This document shows positions 1 through 12,533 of a DNA stretch of 64,000 nucleotides, one piece after another (the stretch's first letter is position 1; every line of letters begins with the position of its first letter). The notes under the pieces were generated by a model, which worked only from the letters and a program-made list of their open reading frames with translations, was not told the DNA's origin and ran no database searches. Both the position numbers and the translations under genes were made by a program. The stretch is from Cenococcum geophilum 1.58. Taxonomy: Eukaryota; Ascomycota; Dothideomycetes; Gloniales; Gloniaceae. The DNA lies in contig KV748252.1 of NCBI GenBank assembly GCA_001692895.1, positions 1-64,000 on the forward strand, written 5' to 3'.

Positions 1-581
1 TTGTAAGGTAATTATATAAAAGTATATTTAAGATATACTTTTTAAAGACCTTTATAGAGATTTAAATTAATATAATACTTATTAATGTTTTAAAACTTAT
101 TACTATATACTTATAATACCCTAAAAAAGCTTCTAAAAAAGATAGTTATAAAATNTATATAAGAAGCGGCGGAAATATAGAAGCTGCTACTATGGATATA
201 AATAAGCATAAGAAAGAAAAGATCGACTCTCTTAGCTCTTTCCCTAATTACCTTTTATATTTAAGCGGTATAGTAAGCTTATCTAGGATATACTATATTT
301 ATACTAAGCTTAGACCTAAGCGGAGTATTAGATAATATATTATATAAAAGACTTTTATAAATTCTAAGAAGTAAAGGCCTACTAAGCTAGATAATTAAGT
401 TTATCTAATCCTTTCTAATATGGCGTACTATAAAAATTATAATTAAGGGCTATAAAAGCGAATTAATACTAATACCTCTAAATATCCTATAGGGATTACC
501 CTTATTACTAATTCTATTCCTTTTTTTTATATTTAAACTACTAGAGATATATAATAATAGCTAGAATATAATAGCCCTAGG
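1..581 (+). mobile_element. Tad-like LINE relic, RT part (5' portion)
   Basis: Plus-strand remnant of a non-LTR retrotransposon reverse transcriptase that continues at 2854 after an inserted LTR element. Around 480-540 the frame reads like the conserved block before the catalytic site (a G-L-P-Q-G-S-P-L-S-P type motif ending in F-F-Y-I), with glutamine codons turned into stops as expected from RIP. The segment ends at ALG, immediately before the F-I-D-N catalytic box across the insertion. The 5' end (ORF1, endonuclease) lies outside the window. Broken beyond expression. Confidence 0.75.
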
Positions 582-775
582 TGTCGGAATATATGGACAA
601 AGGTTACGTAGTTACAAATGTCTCTAATTAGTCACCCTTATGGTAACTCATCAGCCCCCTACTTAGGCACTACGATCTTTACGATCCTTTGCTTTCTAAA
701 TCAATTAATAAGAAGAACAATTATTATACTATCTACGAACCGTAGCTACGTGATATCCCCCTTATATAACTAACA
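582..775 (+). repeat. Left LTR of the 2.27 kb element
   Basis: Direct copy of 2655-2848, starting TGTCGG and ending TAACA, next to the left CTAGG duplication. Confidence 0.88.
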
Positions 776-1676
776 CTGATTAGTAGTTAACTTTACTGTT
801 ATACCACAGAACAGTAAGGTATTCTACTAAAAAGAGACGAGCCACTATACCAGTGCTACTCGTACTAGAGGAAGCTGTCTTTTAAGGTTAGAACTGGTCC
901 TAAACTTTAAATAGAACTCTTCCATAAATCTAAGGATCTAAAGGCTAGAACTGGTCCTAAGCCTTTCTAAGATTACAGATTCTTGCGTCCATTACGCAGA
1001 ACAATATGCTTTATAAGTCTTCGCGATTTAAGGCCAGAACTGGTCCTGAGCCCCATAATCGCAAATACACGTCATAAACGCGTACCAAACCATAAACGCG
1101 TACTAAACCACGAACGCGTACTAAATGACAATCTCTATACCGATAATACTTCCCTTTCTCCGAAAATATGGCTACTCTAAATAACTGGAAAGACTCCTTA
1201 CCACTAGGGGTAGCTGCGTACGCGAAACTTATCGATAAAGATTGGGACGAATTTACTATTAACATAATAACTTATACCGCAAAACAAGTTAACGGCTTTC
1301 TCCTACACCGTATTCTATTTTACTAAAGTAGATACTATACCGATTTACAGCTATAGGAATATTTTAGGGAGGATTTTATAGGATGGACTGCCGACACCTG
1401 GGTACTTGGCAATATTTATATTATTTAGAATTTTTAAGACTTCCTACGGGAGAATGGAGTGTTTGTACCTATAAATGGGGGTACTATTAGAGATAATATT
1501 TAGTAAGTCCTTAACGTAAAAGAAAAGTATAAATGGACTCTACAAGAGATTAAGCACTAAAAGAAGTTTAACTCTTGAGGGAATCCTAATAACGGATAGC
1601 TATAAGCAACACTATAGACAACCTTAGGCTATTAAACACCTTAAGTTCCTTAGGCTGCCGTATCTTAACCCGTGCC

Positions 1677-2095
1677 TTAAGCTCTGTAATAAGCTCCGTA
1701 TTAAGCTCCGCAATAAGCTCTAAAGTAACCTCTACAGCAACCTCCGTAAGAACCTCCGCAGCAACCACAGTAGCCGCAGCAACCTCTATAAGAACCTCCG
1801 CAAGAACCACCGTAAGAACCTTAGCAGCAACCACAGCAACCTCTGTAAGAATCTCCGCATTAACCTCCGCATTAACCTCCGCATTAACCTCCGTATTAAC
1901 CTCCGCAAGAACCTCCGCAGCAATCTCCGTAGGAATCCCTACAGCAACCACTACAGATAACCTTAGGCTATCAAACACCTTAAGTCCCTTAAGCTGCCGT
2001 ATCTTAACCCGTGCCTTAAGCTCCGTCCCACCAGCAATCTCCGCAGCAATCTCTATAGCAATCTCCGTAGTAATCTCCGTAATAAGCCTCTACTT
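1677..2095. repeat. Degenerate 12-bp-type minisatellite with flanking 70-bp duplication
   Basis: Units of the type CATTAACCTCCG and CAGCAACCTCCG run through the middle of the short LTR element. On the minus strand they give an alternating E-V-x-A-E-V low-complexity frame, which I treat as a by-product and not a gene. A block of about 70 bp (about 1615-1686 and 1953-2026, containing GTATCTTAACCCGTGCC) stands on both sides, so part of the array was duplicated with it. Confidence 0.7.
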
Positions 2096-2654
2096 CTCTA
2101 TAAATATTTAATAAGCTTTAGAAGATCTAGTATAGAGGGGAATTTTAAGACTCCTATAGTTCCCAAGGTAGCTATAGAGGTAGCTACTAGCGTGATCTAG
2201 ACAGGAAGTTCTTGTGGAGGGTACCGTAAAGAGAGAGTAATGTAGGGGGGGCATAAAAGAAAGAACTGCTAGTATCTACGGCAGCTACGAACCCGATAAC
2301 TGTTGTAACTAATATACCTACGAACCAACCCTATAATAAGATTCCGTGCCGATCTGCCTACGGAACCGACGCTCGCACCGTACTGCTACCTAAAATAACA
2401 ACTATCGCGCCGATACGCCTGCGATCTACTAACCGAATAATTATGCCTATACGCCTACGATTAACCGACCAACTGATAGATAAGCTCTATGCTTAACCAC
2501 TATCACCACCGCTGCTAGTACCGTACTACCACCTGAATAGACTATTGCTGCTTCTACCTCCAGCTAAACCGACACCTTGCTGCCTTGCTGCCTTACTACC
2601 TTACTGCCTTGCTACCTTCTTACAGCGCCACAAGCATAAAGAAAGAACTGCCAG

Positions 2655-2848
2655 TGTCGGAATATATAGATAGAGGTTACGTGGTTACAAATGTCTCTGA
2701 TTAGTCACCCTTATGGTAACTCATCAGCCCCCTACTTAGGTACTGCGATCCTTACGATCCTTTGCTTTCTAAATTAATTAATAAGAAGAACAATTATTAT
2801 ACTATCTACGAACCGTAGCTACGTAATATCCCCCTTGTGTAACCAACA
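2655..2848 (+). repeat. Right LTR of the 2.27 kb element
   Basis: Same 194-bp sequence as 582-775, ending CCAACA and followed by the second CTAGG. Confidence 0.88.
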
Positions 2849-2853
2849 CTAGG

Positions 2854-4490
2854 ATTTATAGATAATATAAATCTAATTATATAGGAAAATATAGTAGTAG
2901 AAAACTATATTAGGCTAAACTAGGCGTATAATAGGTATATTGTATAGGTAAAANAATACGGCGCTAAATTCGCATTAGATAAATATTAGCTTATCTACTT
3001 TATAAGGAAAAGGAGGGTAAGTAGTAACCTAGCCTTAATAGTAAATATCTAGAGCTATAAAGTAAAACTAAAAGCTACCCTTAAGGCCCTAGGGATTTAG
3101 GTAGACTCTAGATTAAACTAGAATAAGTATATTATATAGACTACTTATATAGGAGCAGCAGTATTTTTAGCAATATTATAAATTACTATCTTAATATAAG
3201 AACCCTCTTTTAAATATATACGCCTACTATATATAGTAATAGTAAGGCTAATAATACTATACGGCTCCTAGATCTAGGGCTTAAGACTAGGTAGTAAGGT
3301 ATTAATAAAAAGCTCTTTAGCGCCGCTAGCTAAGCTATAAAACTAGTACTTATATAGAACTATAGGGGCCTATAGAAGAATACTACACGCTATACTAGAA
3401 TGAAGGGTGGTAGTTCCACTACTAAACTTATATATTAACTTAACTATTATATAGANAGTAGTTATAGTATAAGGCTACCTAGTAGAAGAAAATATATAAT
3501 AAATACTAAAATGTATATAAGGAACGAGATATATATATAAAGCAATAGCCCCTTAAAGAGGCGATATACCTAAATATACTAGTTAGGAAGCCCGCTACCT
3601 ATAAATAATAAAGAGAGAAAAGGAAATATAAGAATTATTAGCTTATAAGGTAAAGACCTAGCGCTATACTAATAGAGCGCTATAATAGTAATAAAGGGTA
3701 GGAGGTTACTAATATAGATAGAGATTTATTATATTAATTATAAGATAGGCAGATCTTAAATAGAAGCAATAATAGAAGGAGGTAGTAAAAATATAAAACG
3801 CAGCTATATATAATACCCTATAGTTAATACTAACTTTATCCCTATATAAAGGACTAATAAAGGTAAAATCTATAGCCGCCTTTCTACTATAGATAAAGGT
3901 CCTAGGTCTAAATATATAGCTAGNATCTATATTTTAAACATTGTACCTTAATATATATACGGGTGGCCTATTTAGTTAGTATACTATATACTACTATTTT
4001 ATAGCTACCGCTTAATAAAAGACTAGCTACTTACTAGCGTAGGCTTAAATAATATTACTTAGATATTCTCTATAAGTAGGGGCTTATAGGTAGTAGTAAA
4101 ATAGCTTATAGGCTAAGGAATTCTCTAGTAGTTTTAAATAGTNTATAAGATCTAATAGGAGGACACTAAATAATACGCCCTATTCTAGCCCCTTAAGGAC
4201 TAAATACCCCCGCCTAGCTATAAATGGCTTACTAGCAAACTACTAGACCCTCCTATTACCCCCCTTAGATCTTTTAATATACCTAGAAAGTATAGTATAT
4301 AAGGTAGACTAAAAGATATAAAGATATACTAGCTAGGCGAAGATAGAATAAGTAAAACTAGCTAAAAGGAAATACTTAAGGGTTTCCCCTTATAGGGCTT
4401 TTTCCTATATAGATCTAAAAAGGGACTAAATTGGGTAATAAATAGAATTAATAANTATTATTATATAGGTAGTTATATAGCTAATTATAG
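2854..4490 (+). mobile_element. Tad-like LINE relic, RT end and C-terminal region
   Basis: Continuation of the LINE. It opens with the catalytic box, read as G-F-I-D-N at 2852-2866 (second aspartate lost; D to N fits RIP), then K-Y-G-A-K-F-A at about 2955-2975, and the post-RT region with Y-G-S and A-Y-R-R-I motifs (about 3240-3400). The C-terminal stretch at about 3830-4130 resembles the end of Tad-like LINE proteins, including the region where a C-x-C-G motif normally sits. Many TAG/TAA replace CAG/CAA. 4150-4490 is untranslated-looking AT-rich 3' sequence. The exact 3' end is uncertain because no poly-A tract or target duplication is visible. Confidence 0.75.
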
Positions 4491-4551
4491 AACCTTCCTA
4501 GTATATTAGTGCTGTGTATTGGTAGAGCTTTAAAGCTCCATATAATGTTTT

Positions 4552-5100
4552 GAGCAGAGCTTCGAGCAGACCCTTGACCAGAGCTTCGAGCAGACCCTCG
4601 ACCAGAGCTTCAACCAGAGCTTCGACCCTCGAGCAGAGCTTCAACAAGAGCTTCGACCAGGGCTTCAAGCAGACCCTCGACCAGAGCTTCGACCAGACCC
4701 TCGACCAGAGCTTCGACCAGACCCTCGACCAGAGCTTCGACCAGAGCTTCAAGCAGAGCCTCGACCAGAGCTTCGAGCAGGCCCTCGACCAGACCCTCGA
4801 CCAGAGCTTCGACCGGAGCTTCGACCAGACCCTCGACCAGACCCTCGAGCAGAGCTTCGAGCAGAGCTTCGAGCAGACCCTCGACCAGACCTTCGAGCAG
4901 ACCCTCGACCAGACCCTCGAGCAGACCTTCGAGCAGTGCTTCGACCAGAGAGCTTCGACCAGACCCTCGACCAGACCCTCGACCAGACCTTCGACCAGAC
5001 CTTCAAGCAGACCCTCGACTAGAGCTTTGTATAGGCATTCGTGCAGGCGTTCGTGCAGGCGTTCGTGCAGGCTTTTGTGCAGGCGTTTGTGCAGGCAGCG
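4552..5100. repeat. 12-bp minisatellite, AGCTTCGACCAG type
   Basis: About 45 imperfect 12-bp units alternating AGCTTCGACCAG, ACCCTCGACCAG and variants, ending in GTTCGTGCAGGC units (5035-5095). The long open frames across it on both strands (Q-S-F-D-Q-T-L-D on plus, L-W-S-K on minus) follow from a repeat length divisible by three and are not evidence of a gene. It keeps CpG and high GC inside very AT-rich surroundings. Confidence 0.9.
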
Positions 5101-5139
5101 GAGGAGCAATAAAGCAGGTAATAAGGCCCAGAGTTAGTC

Positions 5140-5466
5140 TAGATATAATACATTAGCTATTTAGGTGTTTATCTACTATAAATATTAATATAGGAGGTTA
5201 AATGTTAAGAATTAGTGGCTCTAGCTGAATGTTTACTGTTTTGGCGGTAATATTTAAGGTAAAACGTAGCGGTAACCACCAGGCCGTTCGCAATAATTTT
5301 GGCAGCGTTAGAATTACCCTATAAAGCTCTAGAACGTAACGTTTACTAATTGTTTATAAAGATGTTGGTTTGTTGTTAATTGGTAGCTAAAAAAATAGTA
5401 TGGCGCGTGAGTTTATATAAGAATTACATACAAATTGGCGCGAGGGACTAATAAATTTCCGAACCG
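5140..5466. other. No gene recognised
   Basis: Moderately AT-rich single-copy-looking sequence between the minisatellite and an LTR-like relic. I see no coding frame, repeat or terminal structure in it. Confidence 0.4.
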
Positions 5467-5708
5467 TGTACCAGACGACAATAACATAAGATAATTAATC
5501 TGTTATGTAAGCAGCTTATGATTGGCTGATCGTCTGGGACCGAGATAACGGGTACGTGGTCACGTCTCTGATTAGTTATCCTTACGGTGACTAATCAGCC
5601 CCCTACTTAGGCACTGCGATCCTTACGATCCTCTGCTTTTGATACCTATTAGACAAGAATTAATTCAACAGTTAATAGGCCAATCAAGTGCACTTAGGTG
5701 ATACCGAC
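5467..5708. repeat. LTR-like relic related to the 582-2848 LTRs
   Basis: The core 5555-5640 (GGTACGTGGTCACGTCTC, then AATCAGCCCCCTACTTAGGC) matches the middle of the 194-bp LTRs at 582 and 2655. Candidate ends are TGTACC at about 5467 and CCGACA at about 5708, where repeat X begins, but no target duplication is visible, so it may be a solo LTR of a sister family or a fragment. An imperfect inverted pair (CCAGACGA at about 5471, TCGTCTGG at about 5531) lies in its left half. Confidence 0.5.
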
Positions 5709-5860
5709 ATAAACCCTACTAATGCTATAACCTCTTAAAATAGCAAGAAACTAATATCTTTAATTATTAGAGTTTCTATATTGGCTTCTATAATATTATA
5801 GATCGTGTAAAGCTCTATAGTGTTTTAGGTGGTTAAGTTTATTCTTTAAAATTATATTAG
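5709..5860 (-). pseudogene. Repeat X, copy 1, distal fragment
   Basis: About 150 bp matching 23,440-23,582. In that second copy this sequence runs straight into the part found here at 15,207, so 5,861-15,206 is an insertion inside copy 1. The minus strand looks like degraded coding sequence; family not recognised. Confidence 0.65.
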
Positions 5861-5904
5861 CATTTTGTTGGGGTGCTAAGATCCTAGAGGCCTCCTACTA
5901 GGAT

Positions 5905-6150
5905 TTTGATTTTCCTAATCGTCCTGGTCGTCCTGACAGGCTCTTAATAGGCTCCTGCCAGGAGCTACTAGGATCTTGATCGTCCTAATTGTCCTAACAG
6001 GCTCCTACCAGGATCTTTGATTTTCCTAATCGTCCTGTCAGGCTTCTAATAGAAAACTAGTATTTCCTAATCGTCCTAACAGGCTCCTAATAGGAAACTA
6101 GTATTTCCTAATTGTCCTATCAGGTTCCTGGTAGGATAACCCCCCAAAGC
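5905..6150. repeat. CCTAATCGTCCTGACAGG minisatellite, left block
   Basis: Irregular units built from TTTCCTAATCGTCCT, GACAGGCTCCTAATAGG and AAACTAGT. The same motifs in the same orientation occur at 14,987-15,200, suggesting one array later split by the intervening elements. Confidence 0.75.
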
Positions 6151-6184
6151 AACNCCCTATGCATNCCCCTCAAGCCACACTACT

Positions 6185-6430
6185 AAGGCTCTGCACGAGG
6201 CTCTGCACGAAGCTCTACACGAAGCTCTGCACGAAGCTCTACACGAAGCTCTGCACGAAGCTCTATAGAAGCTCTACACGAAGCTCTATAGAAGCTTTAC
6301 ACGAAGCTCTGTACGAAGCTCTACACAAAGCTTTATACGGGGCTCTGCACGAAGCTCTATACAAAGCTCTATACGAAGCTCTAAACGAAGCTCTGCACGA
6401 AGCTTTGTATAAGGCTCTACACGAGACTCT
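6185..6430. repeat. 12-bp minisatellite, GAAGCTCTGCAC type (left block)
   Basis: About 20 units of GAAGCTCTGCAC / GAAGCTCTACAC directly outside the left arm of an inverted repeat. Its reverse complement resembles the 4,552-5,100 unit. The open frames across it are repeat artefacts. Confidence 0.85.
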
Positions 6431-6434
6431 AGGA

Positions 6435-6763
6435 GTTCTCCCCACTCCGTACACGTTACCACTCAATGCACGGTCTTTCCTCACCAAAATTTGCCCAAAT
6501 ATACCTTTTTATACCACCTATAACTTAATAACCTTTTAATAGAATTTTATAAAATTTTAAATATAGCTTATTAAATACTAAAACTATAATTTTATATAAA
6601 AATATTATAAAATATTATAATATATATATACTTAAAATTAGGTTAAAAAAGTACTTTTTTAATAAGACTTAGTATTATTAATATTATTATTAATAAAGCT
6701 ATTATATAGCTAGATTTTATATATATTTATATTTATTATATAAATAAGTGTTTTTAATATTTA
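6435..6763 (+). repeat. Left arm of a ~330-bp inverted repeat
   Basis: Starts GTTCTCCCCACTCCG and is repeated in reverse complement at 13161-13491 with only scattered differences. Together they look like long terminal inverted repeats of a non-autonomous DNA element of about 1.1 kb once the inserted Copia is discounted. No transposase is visible and no clear target duplication could be read because both sides are minisatellite. Confidence 0.8.
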
Positions 6764-6767
6764 TATA

Positions 6768-6986
6768 TGTATGATTACAGCACGTGGTACACCAAACGCG
6801 TGGTTACGCGTTTGGTGCACTAACCACTTAGGTGCTAACTAATTAGGGGGAGGCGCGTTAGTATATAGACTACGTAGTCTACCTTAATAGAATCAACAGT
6901 CACCACTATCCCAAAGAGCATACGATACTATACGTATTTCGTGCCCCGGGATATAACTCACTTATATTATTAAGTTGATACAAACA
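6768..6986 (+). repeat. 5' LTR of the Copia at 6768
   Basis: 219 bp, TGTATGATTA to ATACAAACA, with an inverted pair CACCAAACGCGTGG / CGCGTTTGGTGC near its start that could form a hairpin. Confidence 0.93.
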
Positions 6987-9900
6987 CTAATCAGTAAGCG
7001 CGCACAGATTAGCAATCACTCAACACCTCCCCCCGAGCGATATACGACAGCGACTACCCGTTTAGACTCCTAGTACGACCTGCTAGAAGGTTGGAAGCTG
7101 GGGATTACGGAACTATCACCAACTCTATATACTTATTTAAGTCTTAATACGGTTTACTAGAAGTTTATAAACGCGAATATAGACCCTTACGGAACCCCCT
7201 ATCCTTAACCCCTTAAACCTTAAACCCCTCCGGACCTTTTACGGAAACCCCCTACCCCCCTACAAACCATTACGGACCTATTAATCGCCGTTACGGACTA
7301 TTATAAGACCTCTCAAACTATTACGGACCCTTTAATTAATTTTACGGACCGTTACAAGACCTCCCCCACCCGTTATAAGCTACTACCACCCGCTACGTAC
7401 TATACTACACAGTATGGCAGACACAAGTAAGCAGATTAATAAAGGTCGAGAGAAATGGAGACAAGGAGTCGACCTTACGTCTATAGCTGACGTCAACAAC
7501 TATATTAAGTATAAAATCCTTAAATACGGATATTTTAAGCTTATGAATAACAACCTATAGGAGCAATATAAAGAAGACTTTACGGACTTTACGGAAGATA
7601 TTTTTAAGACTTATAACCCTACTGCTATCCATAACCTATAAACCCTTTTACGTCACCAAGGTATATAGGTTAAAAAGGATAAATAAGTTACTGTTATATG
7701 GTCCTTATACAACATAATATAGAAGGAGGACCAAACGGAATAGACTAAAGAGGAAATCCTAGACTAGGTTAAAGTCACTAATAAACTCTTTGCTTCTCCC
7801 AAACTTAATAGTATCGCTAGCCTTATACCTAACCTACTTAACCAAATTTGTCCTATAAACCTAAGCGATTTTAGAATTAATCTTACGGGCTAAAGTATAC
7901 CTAGTACTTAAGTTACGGACCGTAATACCCCCGTAACCCAAATTACGGACTATAATACCCCCGTAAACTAAAATACGGACTAAAACCCTTTTGTTGCCTA
8001 AGCTATAGATCCGCAGACCGCCTAAGTTATAGATCCGTAACCCACTTAAGTAAAGACCTACGGTAAGGAACTAGCCAACTTAGCTAAGCTCTATACTGAC
8101 GAATCCAAGTATAGCGGTAAAAACGATAACTTTAACTTTAAACTCACTATCTTTACGGACCTCTGTTAGAAGGCTGATATTCCTAAATAGGAATTTAGCC
8201 AAGCCTATTCCACTATGCTGCGCGGCCTAGCCCTTAACCACTACTACACTAACCTTAAGAGTAACCCCCTTGGTGTCTCCTTTAATAAGCTATGCGAAGC
8301 TATACATAACTACTTTAAAGGGCCAGAATATAGGCGTGATATCCTTACCTAATGGAATGCGATCAAGTTACGGACCGTAATTAATAAGAATACTAAAAAG
8401 TCGACCATAGAGTGCCTGCAAATTCTTATTAAAGACCTCCGGCACCTATAGCACGGCCTTAATATTAAGCTTTAAACAGATGACTTCCTATATAATAAGC
8501 TTATTATAGCTTGCCAGGAAGTAGAACCCTATAAATACGCCTGCTATAAGCCCACAGACACCGTAGCTGGTCTTATTAACGATTTATAGTCCTTTATTAT
8601 AACATACAAAGTCTTAAACCCGCCAGATAGTACCTAAGCCTTTATTACGGACCTGTAAAACCCGTAAACTGACTTAGACGCCTACTTTACGGACCGCCGC
8701 TACCGCTAGCAGCACCCGCATTGACTAGGTCCTACCCGTAACCCCTACAGCAACTCCCGTACAAAAGCATACCCCCATAGACAAACCAGCCAAAAGTGCT
8801 TTGTGTGCGGTAAGGAAGGATGTTAGTCTATAAGGCATACCTAGGAAGAACGTGCCAAGTCTAAAAAGAGACTTAATAACCATATTAACCAGTTTATTTT
8901 GGAATACGAAGGAAAGGAAGCGGAAGAGCCTCCTGATGAGTTAATAAAAGCCCTTATAATTAACTTTAACTTAGATACTTAGGAATAGGAGACCTTAGAG
9001 ACGTTTTTAACTACTTTTAGACCTTTTACGGATAGCTAAGCCTTTAATATTACGACCGTATTAGCTGACCGCTCCTTTATATACTTAATTGCACCCGAAA
9101 ACTAGCCCGTAAATATACCCGTTGGACCCGTTATGGACGTTACGGACCGCGAACAGGACCTATTTGCATATATTACCACTAAACGCTATACCCCTAAAGA
9201 ATTTTACGGCGTTATAATTAATATAGGTGCCTCTAAGAAATCTACTGCAGGTTACGGATAATACCTTGCATATAAGACCACTATAAATAATAATATAGAT
9301 ATTAATACTATGCAAACTAGGGCCGTAAACGTCTAATTCGGCATCGGCTTAACCACATTAATTGGATTAGTGGCAGTTAAGACCCTAATTGGCCTAGTTA
9401 ACTTCCACGTAGTAAAAGCGGATACCCCTTTTCTACTCTGTCTTGCGGATATGGATAGGTTATAAGTTTACTATAATAATGTTACGGACACCGTAATTGG
9501 CCCCGCAACTGCCCTAGGAAGCAAGTATATCACCCTGCTAATTATACGACGATTTGGACACCCGTTCCTTATATAGGGAGAGACTTTACGGACCTATATT
9601 TAGGAATCTTTTGACTATAACCCGTGCTACCTTACTAGTACTAAAATCCACCAACTGTACCGCTGCTTTGGCTACCCGTTAGCCGAAAAGCTATACAAAG
9701 TCCTTAAACGCTCTGGATATGATGATGTTAATAGGAAGGCAATTGACCACCTAACTAAATATTGCTCTTTTTGCCAGAAATACGGACGTTCCCCAAGTAG
9801 ATTTAAGTTCACCCTTTGTGAGGACCTTAACTTTAACCGCTTAGTATACATAGACATTATATACATTAATGGTAGTCTAGTATTACATATAATTGACGAG

Positions 9901-12533
9901 GTAACCCGCTATTAAGCCGCCTGTTGGTTATAAAATATATCCGTAAAACATACTTGGGACATTTTACAGACCTGCTGGATTGATATATACCTTGGACCTC
10001 CTGAGTATATTACCCACGACGCTAGTAGGAACTTTATCAGCAAGGAATTCTAATAGTATGCTATGGCTATGGCTATTTTAATAAAAGCCGTTCTAGTTAA
10101 GGCGTACTAGTCTGTTAGGCTTATTAAGCGAGCTTACCTAGCCCTACGGAGAGCTTACTAGATTATTATGGACGAGTATAAGGATATTTAAAAGGAACTG
10201 GCTTTACAGATGGCCGTAAAAGCTGTTAACGACACCGCTGGCCCTGACGGACTAGTACCTACCCTCTTGGTTTACGGAGCCTACCTAAGGATAAGTAACC
10301 TAGGCCCTGCTGCCCCGTCTATTATGGAATGAGCAGCTATAATACGGAAGGTAATGGCCGAAATAGTTAAATTACGGGCCAAATAAGCCGTTAATAGCGC
10401 TTTATATCACCGCAATGGACCTAACACAACTTTAGTTTATAACCTCCCGCTTAATTCTAAAGTCCTTATATGGCGTGAGAGCGGCAATTGGACTGGACCT
10501 TACCGTTTACTGGCTATAGAAGACGAAACGTGTTATATATAACTCCCTAGCGGACCAACTAACTTTAGAAGCACGTCCGTAAAACCCTATTTTCGGTCCG
10601 AAAATACCTGTGCTGTTAAACTAGATAAACTGGAAGCACCCGCTGAACCAGATAAACTAGAAACACCCCTACCTACTCCGGAAGTCCCCTGCAAACCTAC
10701 TGAACCTGCTATAAAGCGTGGCCGAGGACGCCCCTAAAAGCACCCTATAACGGAGAACCCTATAACGGAGAACCACCTAACCTCCGCAGGCATATCCGTA
10801 AAGCAATCTCCGCCTGTGGATATATTAGTTCTAGTATAGGAAACCCCTTTTACGGACTTACGACGTAAAGAGATTAACGGACTACTTAAGAAGGGCGTCT
10901 TTGTGGTTATAACAGAGAAAGACGTTCCGTAAGGCGTCCGTATATTTAACTTACGCTTTATTAATAAGATTAAGCACCCTAGTACTAACAAAGCCTTTAA
11001 GAAGTTAAGGCTCGTTATATAAGCCTATAACGACTAGGGAAAGGGCTTAGTCCTTACGCAATCGCCTATAATTTAACGAGTTAGTTAACGGATTATACTT
11101 ACACTTATGCCTGGACTACAGTAAACTAAGCCCATAGCCCTCTACTTACGGGACATCTTATAAGCCTACGTATAATCTAATACCTACCTAAGTAGGGATA
11201 TCTTTATACGACTACCCCTTAAGCTTAACTTATAACTAGGAATAATTTTATGGGTTATAAAACCCCTTTACGGAGTGCCAGAAGCTAGAAACCACTGGTT
11301 TAAGACGTACCACCAGTATTACGTCCGTAAACTTAAAACGGAACAGTCGACCTATGACCCCTGCCTTCTATATATACTATTAAACGGCCTTGGTATTATT
11401 AGACTCTAAACGGATGATACCCTCTTTATAGCGGACCGGACTTTTATAGATGCTGAAGAGAATAAATTATAAAAGGCTAAGTTCCTAGCAAAGCCGCAAG
11501 AGCAGTTAACTAAGCAGACCCTAGTTAAGTTTAATGGAGGCTTAATTACACAAAAGGGCAACCTAATTTAGTTAACTTAGGAACGCCAAACTTAAAACCT
11601 AAGGCTTGTTACAGCAAAGCCTACGGACCTTACTAGTTCCCGCGGAGAGACCCGCAAGACCATAAATACGAAGGACTAATACGTCGCATAGCGTGTAAGA
11701 GGCGCCTATATTGCCATAGTTTGTTAACCCAAATCTGCCTACAACTTATCCTTTACGGCCCAGGTAATAGATCTGTAAGAGGAAGATATTAAGTAGCTGA
11801 ATAAGCGTATTTAGTGGCAAATTAATAATGCAACAAGAGGACTTACTTTTATACCACTAGACCTAAATTCCCTTAGCGTAATAGTATTTACGGACGCCTC
11901 CTTTACTAATAATAGGGACCTATTATCGCAAATCGGCTTTATAATTGTACTTACGGACCATAATCAGAACGCAAATATACTATATTAGTCTTCAATTAAA
12001 TACAAATAAGTAACCCGCAGCGTACTAGCTTTTGAACTATATACACTAGCCCATGGCTTTAATATAGCAGCCGTAATCAAATCAACAATCTAGAAGATCC
12101 TACAATTGGAGCAGCTACCCCTGGTTTTATGCACCAATTTAAAGTCCCTCTACGACTGCCTAGTCAAACTAGGTACGACATAGGAGAAGAGGCTTATGGT
12201 CGACCTAATGTGCTTACGTCAGGCCTATGAACGACGTGAGATTACGGAGGTCAAATGGATCAGCACCGAAGATAACCCAGCAGACGCTATGACTAAGAAT
12301 GGGTGGAACGAGACTAACGGAGCACTTACGGTTCATTTACGGCCCGTTGGAAGGCCGTATGGTCTACTTTACGGACCGCAAGTAGGACTTACGACCAGCT
12401 TAGAGCACCGTTTGGAAGGCAGCCCAGAAGGCACCTCGGGAGGGATTTCCTATGTATTTCTTTTGTGTTTTACGGCTCCATTAAAGCGATTACGGAGGTT
12501 AGATACAATTGAGTCATTTCCAAGTACCGCCAG

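Larger units (their letters stand above)
582..2848 (+). mobile_element. Short non-autonomous LTR element (TRIM/LARD-like), Copia-related leader
   Basis: A 2,267-bp element bounded by 194-bp direct LTRs (582-775 and 2655-2848) that begin TGTCGG and end CAACA or TAACA, flanked by a CTAGG duplication (577-581, 2849-2853). It interrupts the LINE. There is no reverse transcriptase, integrase or protease; the inside holds a short gag-like frame from about 1167 and a minisatellite block. The leader after the left LTR (CTGATTAG..GTTAA, then at about 984 TTGCGTCCATTACGCAGAAC) matches the leader of the minus-strand Copia copies in this window, so it probably used a Copia relative for mobility (inference). 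Coding parts carry several breaks. The LTRs differ by about 13 positions by eye, all transitions. Confidence 0.85.

Noticed and set aside
1586-1978. 130-codon minus-strand E-V repeat protein
   Set aside because: Low-complexity product of a minisatellite inside an LTR element.
4550-5137. Long open frames on both strands (about 200 codons each)
   Set aside because: They are translations of a 12-bp tandem repeat; any frame without a stop in the unit stays open. No start context or non-repetitive domain.
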